64,000 bases of DNA from Verrucomicrobiota bacterium (GTDB lineage Bacteria > Verrucomicrobiota > Verrucomicrobiia > CAIQCK01): positions 41,092-105,091 of the forward strand of contig JACRJX010000008.1 of NCBI GenBank assembly GCA_016235595.1, given 5' to 3'. Each line of letters starts with the position of its first letter. Position 1 is the first letter of the stretch. The notes below the pieces were generated by a model. The model had not been told where the DNA came from. It worked only from the letters and a program-made list of their open reading frames with translations, and ran no database searches. Below are positions 16,069 through 26,100 of the stretch, in pieces. Made by a program: the position numbers and the translations under genes.

Positions 16069-17421
16069 TCACACCGTCCACGAGCCGCGATAGGCGCGGT
16101 GGCGGAAGCGGTTGGCGGTTTCGGCATTGGGACCGGTGAAACACTCCGCAGCCGGGTCCCACGCGAGCTTCGTCTTGAGCGTCATGACGATGTTGCCGAG
16201 ATGGCAGATGCTGGTGGAGCGGTGGCCAACCTCGACGGGCGCGGCCGGTTCGCGGCGGCTCTTGACGCAATCGAGGAAGTTCCGCATGTGGTCGCTGGAG
16301 TCGTAGAGATGGATTTCCTCCGTGCCGATCTTCTCACTGAGCAGCTTGGGATCGGACGCCGTCAAACGGTCCTGGAAGGCGATCCAACCTTTGTCGCCTT
16401 CGAGCTTCACGCACCACCCGCGCAGGCTGCTGTGAAGTTCGCCTTCGACGCCGTCGGCGTAGCGGAAGCGGAAGTGCGCCGGGTTGGCCATGTTGAAGAA
16501 CGCCTCGGGATGAAACGCGCCGCCGAGATCCTCGACCTCCACCGGGCCGGTGGTGTCATGGCCGCTGGCCCACTGGACCAGATCGAGCATGTGCGCGCCG
16601 GTATTGGTGACCTCACCACCGGAGTAGTCGTTGATGTAGCGGAAGCTGTAAAGGCAGCGGAGCTTGTGGTAGGGCGCCCACTGCGCGGGGCCGAGCCACA
16701 TGTCATAATCAAGCCACGCCGGCACCGGCTGCTCCTCCCAGGGCTCCTTCGGCCCCTCGCGACCGGGGGCCGTGCCGATCTCGACGGTGGCCTTGCGGAG
16801 TTTGCCGATGCGGCCGTTGCGGACCAGTTCGCACATGAACCGCGCCACCGGCGACGAGCGCCGATGCGTGCCGGTCTGCAGGATGCGGCCGTGGCGGCGC
16901 ACAGCCTCGACCATCGCGCGTCCCTCGGCGAGCGTCAGCGATAGCGGCTTCTCGCAATAGATGTCCTTGCCCGCGCGGGCGGCGGCGATGGTGATCGGCG
17001 CGTGCCAGTGGTCGGGTGTAACGTTCGTCACCGCGTCGATGTCCCCGCGCGCGAGCAGTTCGCGGTAATCAATGCAGGTGGCGCATCCCTTGAAGTCGTC
17101 CCGGCCCGTTTGCTGTGCGTAGTAATGCTCGACGACCTTCTTCGCGGAATCGCGGCCAAACCACGGCCCCTGCCAGCCATCCTTGAACCAGTGGCCGTAT
17201 TCGTTGGAGGCGCTGACCGGGTCGCAGGCGGCGACAATCTGCACGTCGCTGTTGACCATTGCGGCGCGCAGGTCGCGCATGCCCATGCCGCCCACGCCGA
17301 TGCAGCCCATCGTGATGCGGTTGGACGGTGCGTTCTTCCCGAACAATCGCGCGGGAACAATCATGGAGGCGGCGACGGTCGTGGAGGTTCGGAGAAATTG
17401 TCGGCGGCTGATGGTTTTCAT
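16069..17421 (-). CDS. Gfo/Idh/MocA-family oxidoreductase, twin-arginine-type leader
   Basis: This 450-residue protein starts at ATG 17421, chosen because the product then opens directly with a twin-arginine motif (ISRRQFLRTSTTVAA); the frame continues upstream to 17520 without a leader. The cofactor site is MGCIGVGGMGMRDL, followed by VTPDHWHAP and the catalytic YCEKPLSLTL loop. The central GGEVTNTGAHMLDLVQWA element and a C-terminal NFLDCVKSRREPAAPVEVGH segment place it in the same subfamily as its paralogues. It is the last gene of a minus-strand series with another Gfo/Idh/MocA gene and an FAD oxidoreductase. The substrate is unknown. Confidence 0.85.
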   Translation of the reverse strand: MKTISRRQFLRTSTTVAASMIVPARLFGKNAPSNRITMGCIGVGGMGMRDLRAAMVNSDVQIVAACDPVSASNEYGHWFKDGWQGPWFGRDSAKKVVEHYYAQQTGRDDFKGCATCIDYRELLARGDIDAVTNVTPDHWHAPITIAAARAGKDIYCEKPLSLTLAEGRAMVEAVRRHGRILQTGTHRRSSPVARFMCELVRNGRIGKLRKATVEIGTAPGREGPKEPWEEQPVPAWLDYDMWLGPAQWAPYHKLRCLYSFRYINDYSGGEVTNTGAHMLDLVQWASGHDTTGPVEVEDLGGAFHPEAFFNMANPAHFRFRYADGVEGELHSSLRGWCVKLEGDKGWIAFQDRLTASDPKLLSEKIGTEEIHLYDSSDHMRNFLDCVKSRREPAAPVEVGHRSTSICHLGNIVMTLKTKLAWDPAAECFTGPNAETANRFRHRAYRGSWTV

Positions 17422-17507
17422 AGCAAGGTCCGTATCTGTCATAGGCAAGGCCAGCCGCCGCCCACGGTCAAGCCCAAAGTCCGTTGCCGTCAACGCACCA
17501 CCGCGCG

Positions 17508-18827
17508 TCACAACGTCCACGGCGCGCGCATCGGCCGCGACAGCATGCGATTTGCGGCGTCATCATGCGGGAAAATCTCCCGCGCCGCGTCCCATACCAG
17601 GGGCCGCCCGAGCCGGCACGAGATGGCGCCGAGATGGCAGACTGTGGCCGTGCGATGGCCGGTCTCCGCGGGCGTGGCAGGCTCGCGCCGGCTCAACACG
17701 CAGTCAATGAAATCGGCGTGGTGAGTGTGGGCGCCGGAACGCAGGTGGATTTCGTCGGGGCCGATCACTGACGCCAGGATCTTGTCTGAACTGGCCGTGA
17801 TGCCCCAGCCGCTGAGATGAATCCAGCCATCGCTGCCCTCGAACCTGAGCCCGAACTGTTCCGCTGTCGAATGAATCAACCGCACGCCGTTGGCGTAGCG
17901 ATACGTGATCGTGAAATCCGATGGCACGTCGTAAATGCTGTCCTTCAAGAACGTCGCCTGGCTGTCGATGTGCTCCGGACCGGTCAGATCGGTGTCCATG
18001 CCCCAGGAAGCGAGGTCAATGAAATGCACGCCGTTGTCGCTGATGTTGCCTTCGGCGTAGTCGAAGATCCACCGGAAGTTGATGTGACACCGCGCCGGCG
18101 TATAAGGCACCCACGGCGCAGGACCGAGCCACAAGTCGTAGTTGAAATCCGGCGGCACCGGCTGAGGCGGCTCGTGACCGCTGTAACCGTTGCGGATTCT
18201 GATTCCCTGACCCGGCCCGATGCTCGGCCCGACGCGCACGGTGTGGAGCCTGCCAATGCGTCCGTTGCGCACCAGTTCGCAGCCGAAGCGGAACGTGTCG
18301 ATCGAGCGCCGCTGCGTGCCGGTCTGCAGCACGCGACCGTATTGCCGCACCGCCCCGACGACGGCGCGGCCTTCCGCCACCGAATACGCCAGCGGTTTCT
18401 CGCAGTAGATGTCTTTGCCGCTGCGCGCGGCGGCGACCGTAATGATCGCGTGTGTGTGATCCGGCGTGGCGATCATCACTGCGTCAATGTCCCTGCGCGC
18501 GATCAGCTCGCGGAAATCCTGTGTGACGGTGCAGCCTTTGAAACGGCCGGAGCCAGCCTGTTTGCCGTAATGATCCTCGATGATCGCCGCCGTGGCTTTC
18601 GCGCGCGCCAGGTCCACGTCGCACGAGGCTACGACCTGCACGCGCGGATCGGCGAGAAACACCTGCGTGTCACGCGCGCCCTGAAGGCCGGTGCCGATGC
18701 AGGCGAGTGTGATGCGTTCGTTCGGCGGGATCGCGCCGGAACTTTTCGCCGGAAGGATGAACGGCGCCAGCAAGAGGCCGCGGCAACCGAGCCTGAGAAA
18801 TTCACGACGTGAAGAACCCGTGGTCAT
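17508..18827 (-). CDS. Gfo/Idh/MocA-family oxidoreductase, twin-arginine-type leader
   Basis: This 439-residue protein begins with SSRREFLRLGCRGLLLAPF, a twin-arginine-type leader. AGGAG lies seven bases before the ATG. It has the ITLACIGTGLQGARD nucleotide site, ATPDHTHAI, the catalytic YCEKPLAYSV loop and FRWIFDYAEGNISDNGVHFIDLASWG. The C-terminal end (FIDCVLSRREPATPAETGHR) matches the neighbouring paralogue at 16069-17421, so the two are probably tandem duplicates with diverged substrate sites. It starts 14 bases after the FAD oxidoreductase gene and is likely co-transcribed with it. Confidence 0.85.
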   Translation of the reverse strand: MTTGSSRREFLRLGCRGLLLAPFILPAKSSGAIPPNERITLACIGTGLQGARDTQVFLADPRVQVVASCDVDLARAKATAAIIEDHYGKQAGSGRFKGCTVTQDFRELIARRDIDAVMIATPDHTHAIITVAAARSGKDIYCEKPLAYSVAEGRAVVGAVRQYGRVLQTGTQRRSIDTFRFGCELVRNGRIGRLHTVRVGPSIGPGQGIRIRNGYSGHEPPQPVPPDFNYDLWLGPAPWVPYTPARCHINFRWIFDYAEGNISDNGVHFIDLASWGMDTDLTGPEHIDSQATFLKDSIYDVPSDFTITYRYANGVRLIHSTAEQFGLRFEGSDGWIHLSGWGITASSDKILASVIGPDEIHLRSGAHTHHADFIDCVLSRREPATPAETGHRTATVCHLGAISCRLGRPLVWDAAREIFPHDDAANRMLSRPMRAPWTL

Positions 18828-18841
18828 GTGCTCTCCTGATT

Positions 18842-20611
18842 TTATTTTGGCGGCGGCCAGGCGAGGATTTGGCCCGCCTGCGACAACCGGTCACGCAAAC
18901 GGTCATAGGACACCTGTTGCACCGTCGTCGCCCGTTCCAAGGCCTCGACGGCGGCAACGCCGGCTGATTGGCCCAGAATCATGAACACCGGTTCCATCCG
19001 GATCGAACCATAGGCCACATGGGAAGCTGAAGCACAGACGGGAACCAGGACATTTGTGCACTCGCCGGCTCGTGGAACGATCGAGCGATAACTGACCGGA
19101 TAAGGTTGCAGCACTTCGTTTCCCTCGGTCTGGACGTTGCCTTCGTTGCGGACATTGCCCTGGGCGTCGGCGTAGCGTTGCACGTTGTGCGAATCCATGC
19201 CGTAGGCCGCCAAGCCGACAGAATCCCCGGCCATTTGCTTGCGCCAGCAGTTGTGCTCGGTCATCACGTAGTCGCTGACCATGCGGCGCGCTTCGCGCAC
19301 GTATAACTGGTGAGGCCAGTGATCGTTGTCGGTGAACTCGTCCTTGGCCAATCCCCAGCGCATCATTTCCTGACGAAGCTTCTCCGGGACACGAGGATTG
19401 TGTGCCAGAGTCCAATACAGTCCCTGCTGGTAGGAGGCGTGATCGCGAATGATCTTCTCTCGCGCGGGATAGTCGCCGTCGGGGTAACCGTAGTTCATGC
19501 CCGTGTAGTCCACCGAGACGGCGTAGATGTTGTTGTTGTCCGTCTTGCGGTTGGGCAGGAAAACCCGCGGCGACAGCCCGTTCGTACCCATGCGGGCCAG
19601 AGGATCCACGGGAATCTTGTCAAAACCTGCTTCGTAGTAACGCAACAGAAGCTCGTAGCGGAGCGGATCGTAGTCTGCCGGTTTGGAAATCGGAGCCTTG
19701 TTCTCCAGCTGGTCCGTCAGGCACGTGCGGAAGCAATAGGCCTGCACCCGGTGGTCGCCGCTGCCCTCAACCCCAACCTCGTTCGCGCCCACACCCGGCA
19801 ACAACCCGCTGGCCGAGTCGCCCGGTTTCAGGAAGGCGCTGACCGGTTTGCTGAACTGGTGGTAATAGTAATAGCGCTCATGCTCCCGGTGAGGCTGCAC
19901 GCCGTTGATCGTCTCGCCATGGCGGGCGTTCGCCTCGCGTCCGGTGGCGTAGGCGATTCCGGCCTGAGCCATCAAATCGCCTTCATAGGTGGCATCGACA
20001 AAAACCTTCGCGGAGAATTTCCTGCCGGACTCCATCTTGATGCTAATGACCCGCGAATCGCGTTTCTCCACTCCTCCCGTGCCAAGGAGGCGTTCGCCAT
20101 ACACGACGGGCACGCGGCTCTCCGCAATCATCGCCCGGAAAACTTCCTCGGCTGCATGCGGTTCGAACAGCCACCAAGTCTCGTCCTTATTCCAGTCGGC
20201 CCGCCCCTTGTTGAGAGCCAGGTACTCGTCGCGCGTCCCATATTTCCAAGCCTCGGGACGGAGGTAATACTTCCAGACGCGATGATAGAACTCGCGCGCC
20301 ATGCCGCCGATGGCGCTCTTGTTCCCGATGTCAGTCGCTCCCAGACCTCCCGAACTCAGTCCTCCCAAATGCCTGCCGGGTTCAATGAGCACCACGCTCT
20401 TACCCAACCGCGCGACTTGTACGGCGGCCACGACGCCGCCCGACGTGCCTCCATAGACGACCACGTCCGCGACCGTTTCCTCGGCGTTTGCGCAGATGCC
20501 GTTTCCCGGAAAGCCCAGCACGAACAACAGGAAGAGCAACGCCAACCACCCGTGAACGTGACAGTGCCTCTCGATTCTCTGGGATTCGCACCAGCAGACA
20601 GTTGTGCTCAT
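18842..20611 (-). CDS. Secreted FAD-dependent oxidoreductase (FAD_oxidored family)
   Basis: This 589-residue protein has a hydrophobic N-terminal segment (LALLFLLFVLGFPGNG) that acts as signal or anchor. The FAD Rossmann site follows (VVVYGGTSGGVVAAVQVARLG), with GRHLGGLSSGGLGATD just after. This combination is typical of the PF12831 FAD-dependent oxidoreductases common in PVC and Bacteroidetes polysaccharide regions. The C-terminal flavin loop reads GPISRR-like in another frame but in frame is MILGQSAGVAAVEAL, the expected motif. The substrate is unknown. Its position between Gfo/Idh/MocA genes, with gaps of 14 and 30 bases, suggests a joint oxidative attack on sugars. Confidence 0.8.
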   Translation of the reverse strand: MSTTVCWCESQRIERHCHVHGWLALLFLLFVLGFPGNGICANAEETVADVVVYGGTSGGVVAAVQVARLGKSVVLIEPGRHLGGLSSGGLGATDIGNKSAIGGMAREFYHRVWKYYLRPEAWKYGTRDEYLALNKGRADWNKDETWWLFEPHAAEEVFRAMIAESRVPVVYGERLLGTGGVEKRDSRVISIKMESGRKFSAKVFVDATYEGDLMAQAGIAYATGREANARHGETINGVQPHREHERYYYYHQFSKPVSAFLKPGDSASGLLPGVGANEVGVEGSGDHRVQAYCFRTCLTDQLENKAPISKPADYDPLRYELLLRYYEAGFDKIPVDPLARMGTNGLSPRVFLPNRKTDNNNIYAVSVDYTGMNYGYPDGDYPAREKIIRDHASYQQGLYWTLAHNPRVPEKLRQEMMRWGLAKDEFTDNDHWPHQLYVREARRMVSDYVMTEHNCWRKQMAGDSVGLAAYGMDSHNVQRYADAQGNVRNEGNVQTEGNEVLQPYPVSYRSIVPRAGECTNVLVPVCASASHVAYGSIRMEPVFMILGQSAGVAAVEALERATTVQQVSYDRLRDRLSQAGQILAWPPPK

Positions 20612-20641
20612 AAGTGATCGTCGGTCGCTGCGGACCGTGAA

Positions 20642-21649
20642 TTACCAGCCGCGCTGATCCGCTTCACGCTGGGCTTTTTTCAAAACCCCCTCGACCGAAA
20701 CCGGCCGGCCTCCCTGCCGCTTGCTTTCGTCAGCGGCTTCCATGAAGGCATAAATCTCCAGCGTCTGCTCCGCAGGGACGGGAGGCTTGCGTGTCTGGAA
20801 AAACTTCGCAATCTCCACCACCAGCGGTTCGTAACCCTCGAATTTTCCCGCCGGCCCGACTCCCTTGTCGCCAAACACCATGGCTCCAAATCCGGTGCGC
20901 CCCTGCAGAATGCCCCGAAGCGTTCCGACGCGCCCGTCGTTCCACACGCCGACCACGACATCCGCCGTTTCCCCATGAACCCGCGAAACGGTCTTGCACC
21001 CGGGGCCCATGATCGTGAACAGCGTCTCGGTGCCGTGGACCCCGTAGTAGAACAGATCGGGATGATCGGGAAGAATCGACACGTTGTTGCTGTAAGAATC
21101 GCAGCCCAACACCTTGCCGATCTTGGGATCCTTGCTCATGCCGGCAATACCGGGACTGTAGCGCAGCGATGAGCTGGAGAACATCGGCGTGCCCGTGCGC
21201 CGGGCCTCGCGAAAGATCGCCACAACATCCGGCAGCGACGACGCCACCGGCTTGTCCACGACCACCGGTTTGCGCGCCGCGAACACAGGTTTCACCTGCT
21301 TGATGTGCGGCCGGCCGTCAATGCTGGCAATGATCACCGCATCGCTCTTCGCCACCAACGCTTCCACCGAGTCCACGATCTCCACGCCCAGCCCGCGCAC
21401 GATCTCGATGTTCTTCTGGATGTTGGTGTTGCTGAACGGAATGTCGGCACTGTAGGCCGGATACGCCGCGACGACTTTCAGCGCGCGGATCGGCGAGTCG
21501 GGTTTCGCGCTCTGGATGATTTTCGTCCACGGAACGCCGTGGGCGTCGAGGCCGATGATCCCCACTTTGATTTGGGGCGAGGTTTGTCCGGCAACGAAGG
21601 TCGCTGTTGTAATCCACAGGGCGGTCGCAATGGAGATAATATTTCTCAT
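20642..21649 (-). CDS. Gfo/Idh/MocA-family oxidoreductase, Sec-type leader
   Basis: This 335-residue protein is shorter than its neighbours and starts with a Sec-type leader (IISIATALWITTATFVAG, cut near GQ). The cofactor site is VGIIGLDAHG, in which the third Gly position is His-Gly. The catalytic loop reads VVDKPVASSL, with Asp-Lys-Pro instead of Glu-Lys-Pro. The C-terminal domain is compact. It looks like a divergent branch that is exported through Sec rather than Tat, so it may bind its cofactor outside the cell or not at all. It lies 30 bases upstream of the FAD oxidoreductase gene. Confidence 0.75.
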   Translation of the reverse strand: MRNIISIATALWITTATFVAGQTSPQIKVGIIGLDAHGVPWTKIIQSAKPDSPIRALKVVAAYPAYSADIPFSNTNIQKNIEIVRGLGVEIVDSVEALVAKSDAVIIASIDGRPHIKQVKPVFAARKPVVVDKPVASSLPDVVAIFREARRTGTPMFSSSSLRYSPGIAGMSKDPKIGKVLGCDSYSNNVSILPDHPDLFYYGVHGTETLFTIMGPGCKTVSRVHGETADVVVGVWNDGRVGTLRGILQGRTGFGAMVFGDKGVGPAGKFEGYEPLVVEIAKFFQTRKPPVPAEQTLEIYAFMEAADESKRQGGRPVSVEGVLKKAQREADQRGW

Positions 21650-21860
21650 GGTTTCTTTCCAGAAGATGACTGACAGACTCCTTTATGCGCGCGACCTGTT
21701 TTCCAAGGCGCATCTACGTCGAGAATGCTTCGGCTGCCTGCATTCATCAACATCGAACACGACTGGGGTCGCTCGCGCGAGTATACGCCGGTCCTCCGGC
21801 CCGGCAACGGGAATCTCTTCCGGTTTCTGCTCGTGCCCGCGGTCGCGGAACCGCGAGGCG

Positions 21861-23171
21861 TCACAACGTCCACGGCGGACGCATGGAGCGGCGCATCATA
21901 CGGGCGGCGGATTCGTCGCCAACGATAGTTTCCTTCTTCGGGTCCCACTTGATCTTGCGGCCGGTGCGAATGCAGATGTCACCGAGATGGCTGATGAAGT
22001 CGGACTGCACGGCGGAATTAATGTTGCTGGCGGGCGTGCGGCGGGTCAGGACGCAGTTGAGGAAGTCGCCGTAGTGGTTGTTCTCCTGAAGCAGGTGGAT
22101 TTCGCCGGGCTTGATCTTCACGTCCAACAACGAAGCCGGCTCGGCGGCCAGCGTCTGGCGGCCGCGGCCGACAGCGATCCAGCCTTTCGTGCCGACGAAC
22201 GTCGTCAGGTCGGAGCCGGGCTTGAGCGTGAACTCGGCCCCGCTGGCGTAACGGCCGCGCACGTCCCAATCCACGACCGTGTCGAAAAGTCCTTCGGTCG
22301 GAATCACGCCGGTGCCCTCGTATTCCACGGGGATGTGCGGATAGCCCCAATGCGCGATGTCCAGCGGATGCGCGCCCCAGCCAGCGATGAAGCCGATGGC
22401 GTAATCGTAAATGTGATAGACGCCCTTGGTGCCGCCGGCGCCCAGACAACGGTCATGGCAGAACGGCGTTACTGGCGCGGGACCGAGCCACAGGTCGTAG
22501 TCAACACCCTCCGCCACCGGCTCCGGTTTGGCAACGCCGCCGCGCGCGCCGTTGGGGGCAACGACGTGGACGGCCTTGATGTCGCCGAGGTAGCCGTTGC
22601 GGACCAGTTCGCACACAAAGCCGCAATGCTGGCTGAACGAGCGCTGCTGCGTGCCATATTGGAACACCGCGCCGTGCAGATGGACCGTTTCGCGCATCGC
22701 CTTGTCGTGTTCCATGCTGATGCCGAGCGGTTTCTCCACATAGACGTCCTTGCCCGCGCGCACCGCGGCAATAGCGGCCGGCACGTGCCAATGATCGGGC
22801 GTGGCGACGACGACGGCGTCAATGTCGTCGCACCGGAGCAGCTCGCGGAAATCGTTGTAGGTGCGGCAGCCTTTGTAGGTGCTGCGGTCGCGGTCGGCGG
22901 CGTAACGCTGCTCGACCCGCCGGGCGGCCGCCTCGCGGCGGTCCTTGATCGGGTCGCACGTGGCGACGCTCTGTCCCTGCGCGCAGCCGAGGAAACCGTT
23001 GAGCAGGCCGGTGCCCTGGCCACCGACGCCGATGTGACCGACGTTGACGCGTTTGCTCGGAGCGTTGGCGCCCAGCAACCGCGCCGGGATGAAGTTCGGC
23101 AACGCCAGCGCCGCGCCCGTGGCAGACGCACGCTTCAGAAAGGTTCGTCGCGAGATGTTTTTCTTGTTCAT
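21861..23171 (-). CDS. Gfo/Idh/MocA-family oxidoreductase, twin-arginine-type leader
   Basis: This 436-residue protein starts at ATG 23171, with GGAG six bases upstream, and opens with ISRRTFLKRASATGAALAL. An upstream in-frame extension to 23369 is a shadow of the neighbouring gene. The fold shows VGHIGVGGQGTGLLN, VVATPDHWHVP, the catalytic YVEKPLGISM loop and FIAGWGAHPLDIAHWG. The predicted chain follows the ThuA/HEAT protein gene by 20 bases and is probably co-transcribed with it. The stretch 21650-21860 downstream holds no gene. Confidence 0.85.
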   Translation of the reverse strand: MNKKNISRRTFLKRASATGAALALPNFIPARLLGANAPSKRVNVGHIGVGGQGTGLLNGFLGCAQGQSVATCDPIKDRREAAARRVEQRYAADRDRSTYKGCRTYNDFRELLRCDDIDAVVVATPDHWHVPAAIAAVRAGKDVYVEKPLGISMEHDKAMRETVHLHGAVFQYGTQQRSFSQHCGFVCELVRNGYLGDIKAVHVVAPNGARGGVAKPEPVAEGVDYDLWLGPAPVTPFCHDRCLGAGGTKGVYHIYDYAIGFIAGWGAHPLDIAHWGYPHIPVEYEGTGVIPTEGLFDTVVDWDVRGRYASGAEFTLKPGSDLTTFVGTKGWIAVGRGRQTLAAEPASLLDVKIKPGEIHLLQENNHYGDFLNCVLTRRTPASNINSAVQSDFISHLGDICIRTGRKIKWDPKKETIVGDESAARMMRRSMRPPWTL

Positions 23172-23191
23172 GGTTCTCCAATGTTGCGGCG

Positions 23192-26100
23192 TCACTTCGT
23201 CTTGACGGCGCTGCCGTAAATTCCCAACTCCCGAATTGCCGGGCTGCGACCGTAGTAACCGGTGATCTTCAATTCGACCACCGAACACTCTGTTGGAGGC
23301 AGCGCCAGCGTCAGCAGGTTGTCCTTGTACTCCGCACCCTCGACTTTCTTGACGACCTTGCCGTCGCAAATCACCTCGAAATCCTTCGGTGCGTAGTTGT
23401 GGTGGCCAAAGCCGAGGATGCGAAGCGTGGACACTGTCGAGCGTTCCCTGAGAAGGACTCGTATGTGATAGAGCTTCTGCTGGTCAGCCTCATCCCAGTA
23501 ACTGGATGGATTGCCGTCAATCGCCGCGAACGGCGGCTGGCCCTGGCCGTCCGGCGACAAGCTGTCGAGATTCGTCGCCTTGCCGCCGCGCGCGAGATTG
23601 TCCAGCGTGTCGAAGAGCTTCACGATGTCCTCGCTGAACGCCGGTCCGCCGCTGCGAGCGCTCTTCGCCTTGCCGCCGGCCTTGATCTGTTGAACCGCGG
23701 CTTTCGCTTCAGCAGCCAGATCGGGGTCTTTCAAGCACGCCTCCGCCGCCTTGAGGGCCTGCGCGCCGTGGAAATTTCCCAGCGCGCCGAGCAACGCCCG
23801 CCGCTCGCCCACGCCGCCGCCGGCCGCCATTGCGCGCGATATCAACTTGATCACGTCCGCCGGCGGACGGTCCTTCGCCAGCGGCGCAAGCTTCGCGACG
23901 CCGCGCAGCGCGAACGCCTTGCATTTCGCGTCGTCAGTTGTCGTCGCGAGCGCAACCAGCTCGTCCAACGGCGCGGCGTCGGACCACTCCGCCAACGCGC
24001 GCACGGCTGCGAGCCGCTGTAAGGGGTCATCGGTTTTCATCGCGCCGCGCACTGCCTCCAGCGCCTGCTGGCCTCCGACGCCACCCAGCACGCTCAGCAG
24101 CGCCGTCTTTTTCGCCGCCGACGCAGTGCCGAACGCCGGGAGCACCGGCTCCAGCGTCGCCTCGCGCCGGCAGATCACCACCAGCGCGGACTCCGCCGCC
24201 TGGCTGTGTTCCACAATTGCCAGCAGCGCCGGGCATGTCGTCTTGTCGCCCAGCTTGCCGAGCGCGGCAATCGCCTCCTTGCGCACCTCGTCGTTCTTGC
24301 CGCGGCTGGCCTCGATCAGCGCCGGCAGCGCTGACTTTGCGTTCCGCGCCACCAACGCGCGAACCAGTTCGCGCTGCACCGCCGGGGCCGCCTGTTTCAA
24401 CTCCGCGATCATGGCCTGCTCCACGCCGCCACCGCGCAACCGGGCGAGCGACGCGACGATGATTTTCTTCTCGTCGTCGGTGGCGGCTTCAGCCTGCTTC
24501 GCCAGGAAGGAAACAATGGCATCGTTGCCAACCAGACCAAACGCCACCAGCGCGGCCTCGCGGACCGACGGTTCTTCGCTTTCCACGGCGTCCGCAATCA
24601 CGGGCAGCGCGGCGGTGTCTCCGCGCTCGCTCAACAGCACGATCACCTGCACCTGCAAATCGGCAGGGAGCTTCTTCATGCGCTCGACGGCACCCATGAC
24701 CAACGCCGGGCTGCGGGTGGTGCGCAACGCGCGGATTGCCGCTGTCTGCTTCGTTCGGTCGCCGCTGGCCAGCGCCGCCAGAATCATCTCCTCGCCCTTC
24801 TCTCCAAGCATTCCCGCCCATGCCGGAAACGCCTCGATGCGAATGAACGGCGGCTGGTTCGCGCGGCAAAGCGTTTCCAAAATCGGCGCGGCCTCCTTCG
24901 CCCGGCCCGCAGCCATCAGCGCCTTCGCGCACTGCAGCAGCGCGACGCTCAGCCGCAGCTTCAATGTCGCCGGCACTTTCCCGTCCGCCGCCATCAGGGC
25001 GCTGGCCGCTTCCGCGCCGCGAATTTTACCGAGTGCCTCGATGGCTGCGCCTGCCGTTGCAGCGTCGGTGTCAGCCAGCAGTTTCGCAATGTCTGTGACC
25101 GCCTTCACATCGCGGCGGGCGGCGAGCGAGTTGATCAAGCCCACGCGCGCTTCGCCGGACGCGCTCGCCAACGCCGCGCGCATTGCGGCCAGCGATTCGC
25201 CGCCGGGAATCCGCTCCAGCGCGAGCCGCGCCTGATAGCCGAGGTCTTTGTCGGCAACCCACTTAACGAGCACTGGCACCTCCGCAGCGGAACCAATAAT
25301 GGAGAGCTGCCAGCACGCGGCTTGTTTCGCCTCGACAGTCGCGCCGGAAGCGAGCATGGCGGCGAGTTTTGTGGCGAGTTGCTTTCTTGCAGCCGGATCG
25401 GTGGACGCGGCGGCAGCGAGTTTCTCAAGATTGAGGACCGGCTGGCGATTGTCGCCAAAACGATATGCGGCCAGTTCCTTTAGCACCGTGTCCGAATCCG
25501 CCGGCTTCTCCGCGGCAGCCGTTGCGGCCAAAGTGACGTTGCCTGTGGCGGCCCACTCCGTGCCACGCAGCAACAGCGTCTGGAAACCGGGCGTGGCCAT
25601 GAACGCGCCGTTGTGGCCCAGCATCAACGTGAAACCGCGGCCCTTGCCAAACTCCGTGACCAACGCGACGGGCTGGTCGTCGCCCGTGGCCAGCACCTTC
25701 GCCGTTGATTGCACGCCGGGACGCATCCAGAGTTCGTCGGTGGTCTTGAACGGCTCCACGCCGCGCGTAATCGGATGCGCGGTGTCGGTGGCCTTGACGG
25801 TGAACTCGTGCGGTTTGCCGTGGCCGGTCTGGCCGAGTTTCCACGATGCGCAGCCGGCCTGCTGGTATTCCGGCCAGTCGTAGAACGTCGAGCTGCCAGC
25901 GTGGACGACGACAAGGCCCTTGCCGCCGCGGATGAAATCGAGATACGCCGTGCGCGTTGCAGCCGGCCAGTTGGTGACGGCAACCTTTCCCCACGCGTTC
26001 CAGTTGCTCAACAGCACGTCGTATCGCGCGAAGGCCGCGGCGTCACATTGCTCCGGGTGATCGGTCACATCCACGGTGAAACGTCCGCTGGCGGTGAGGA

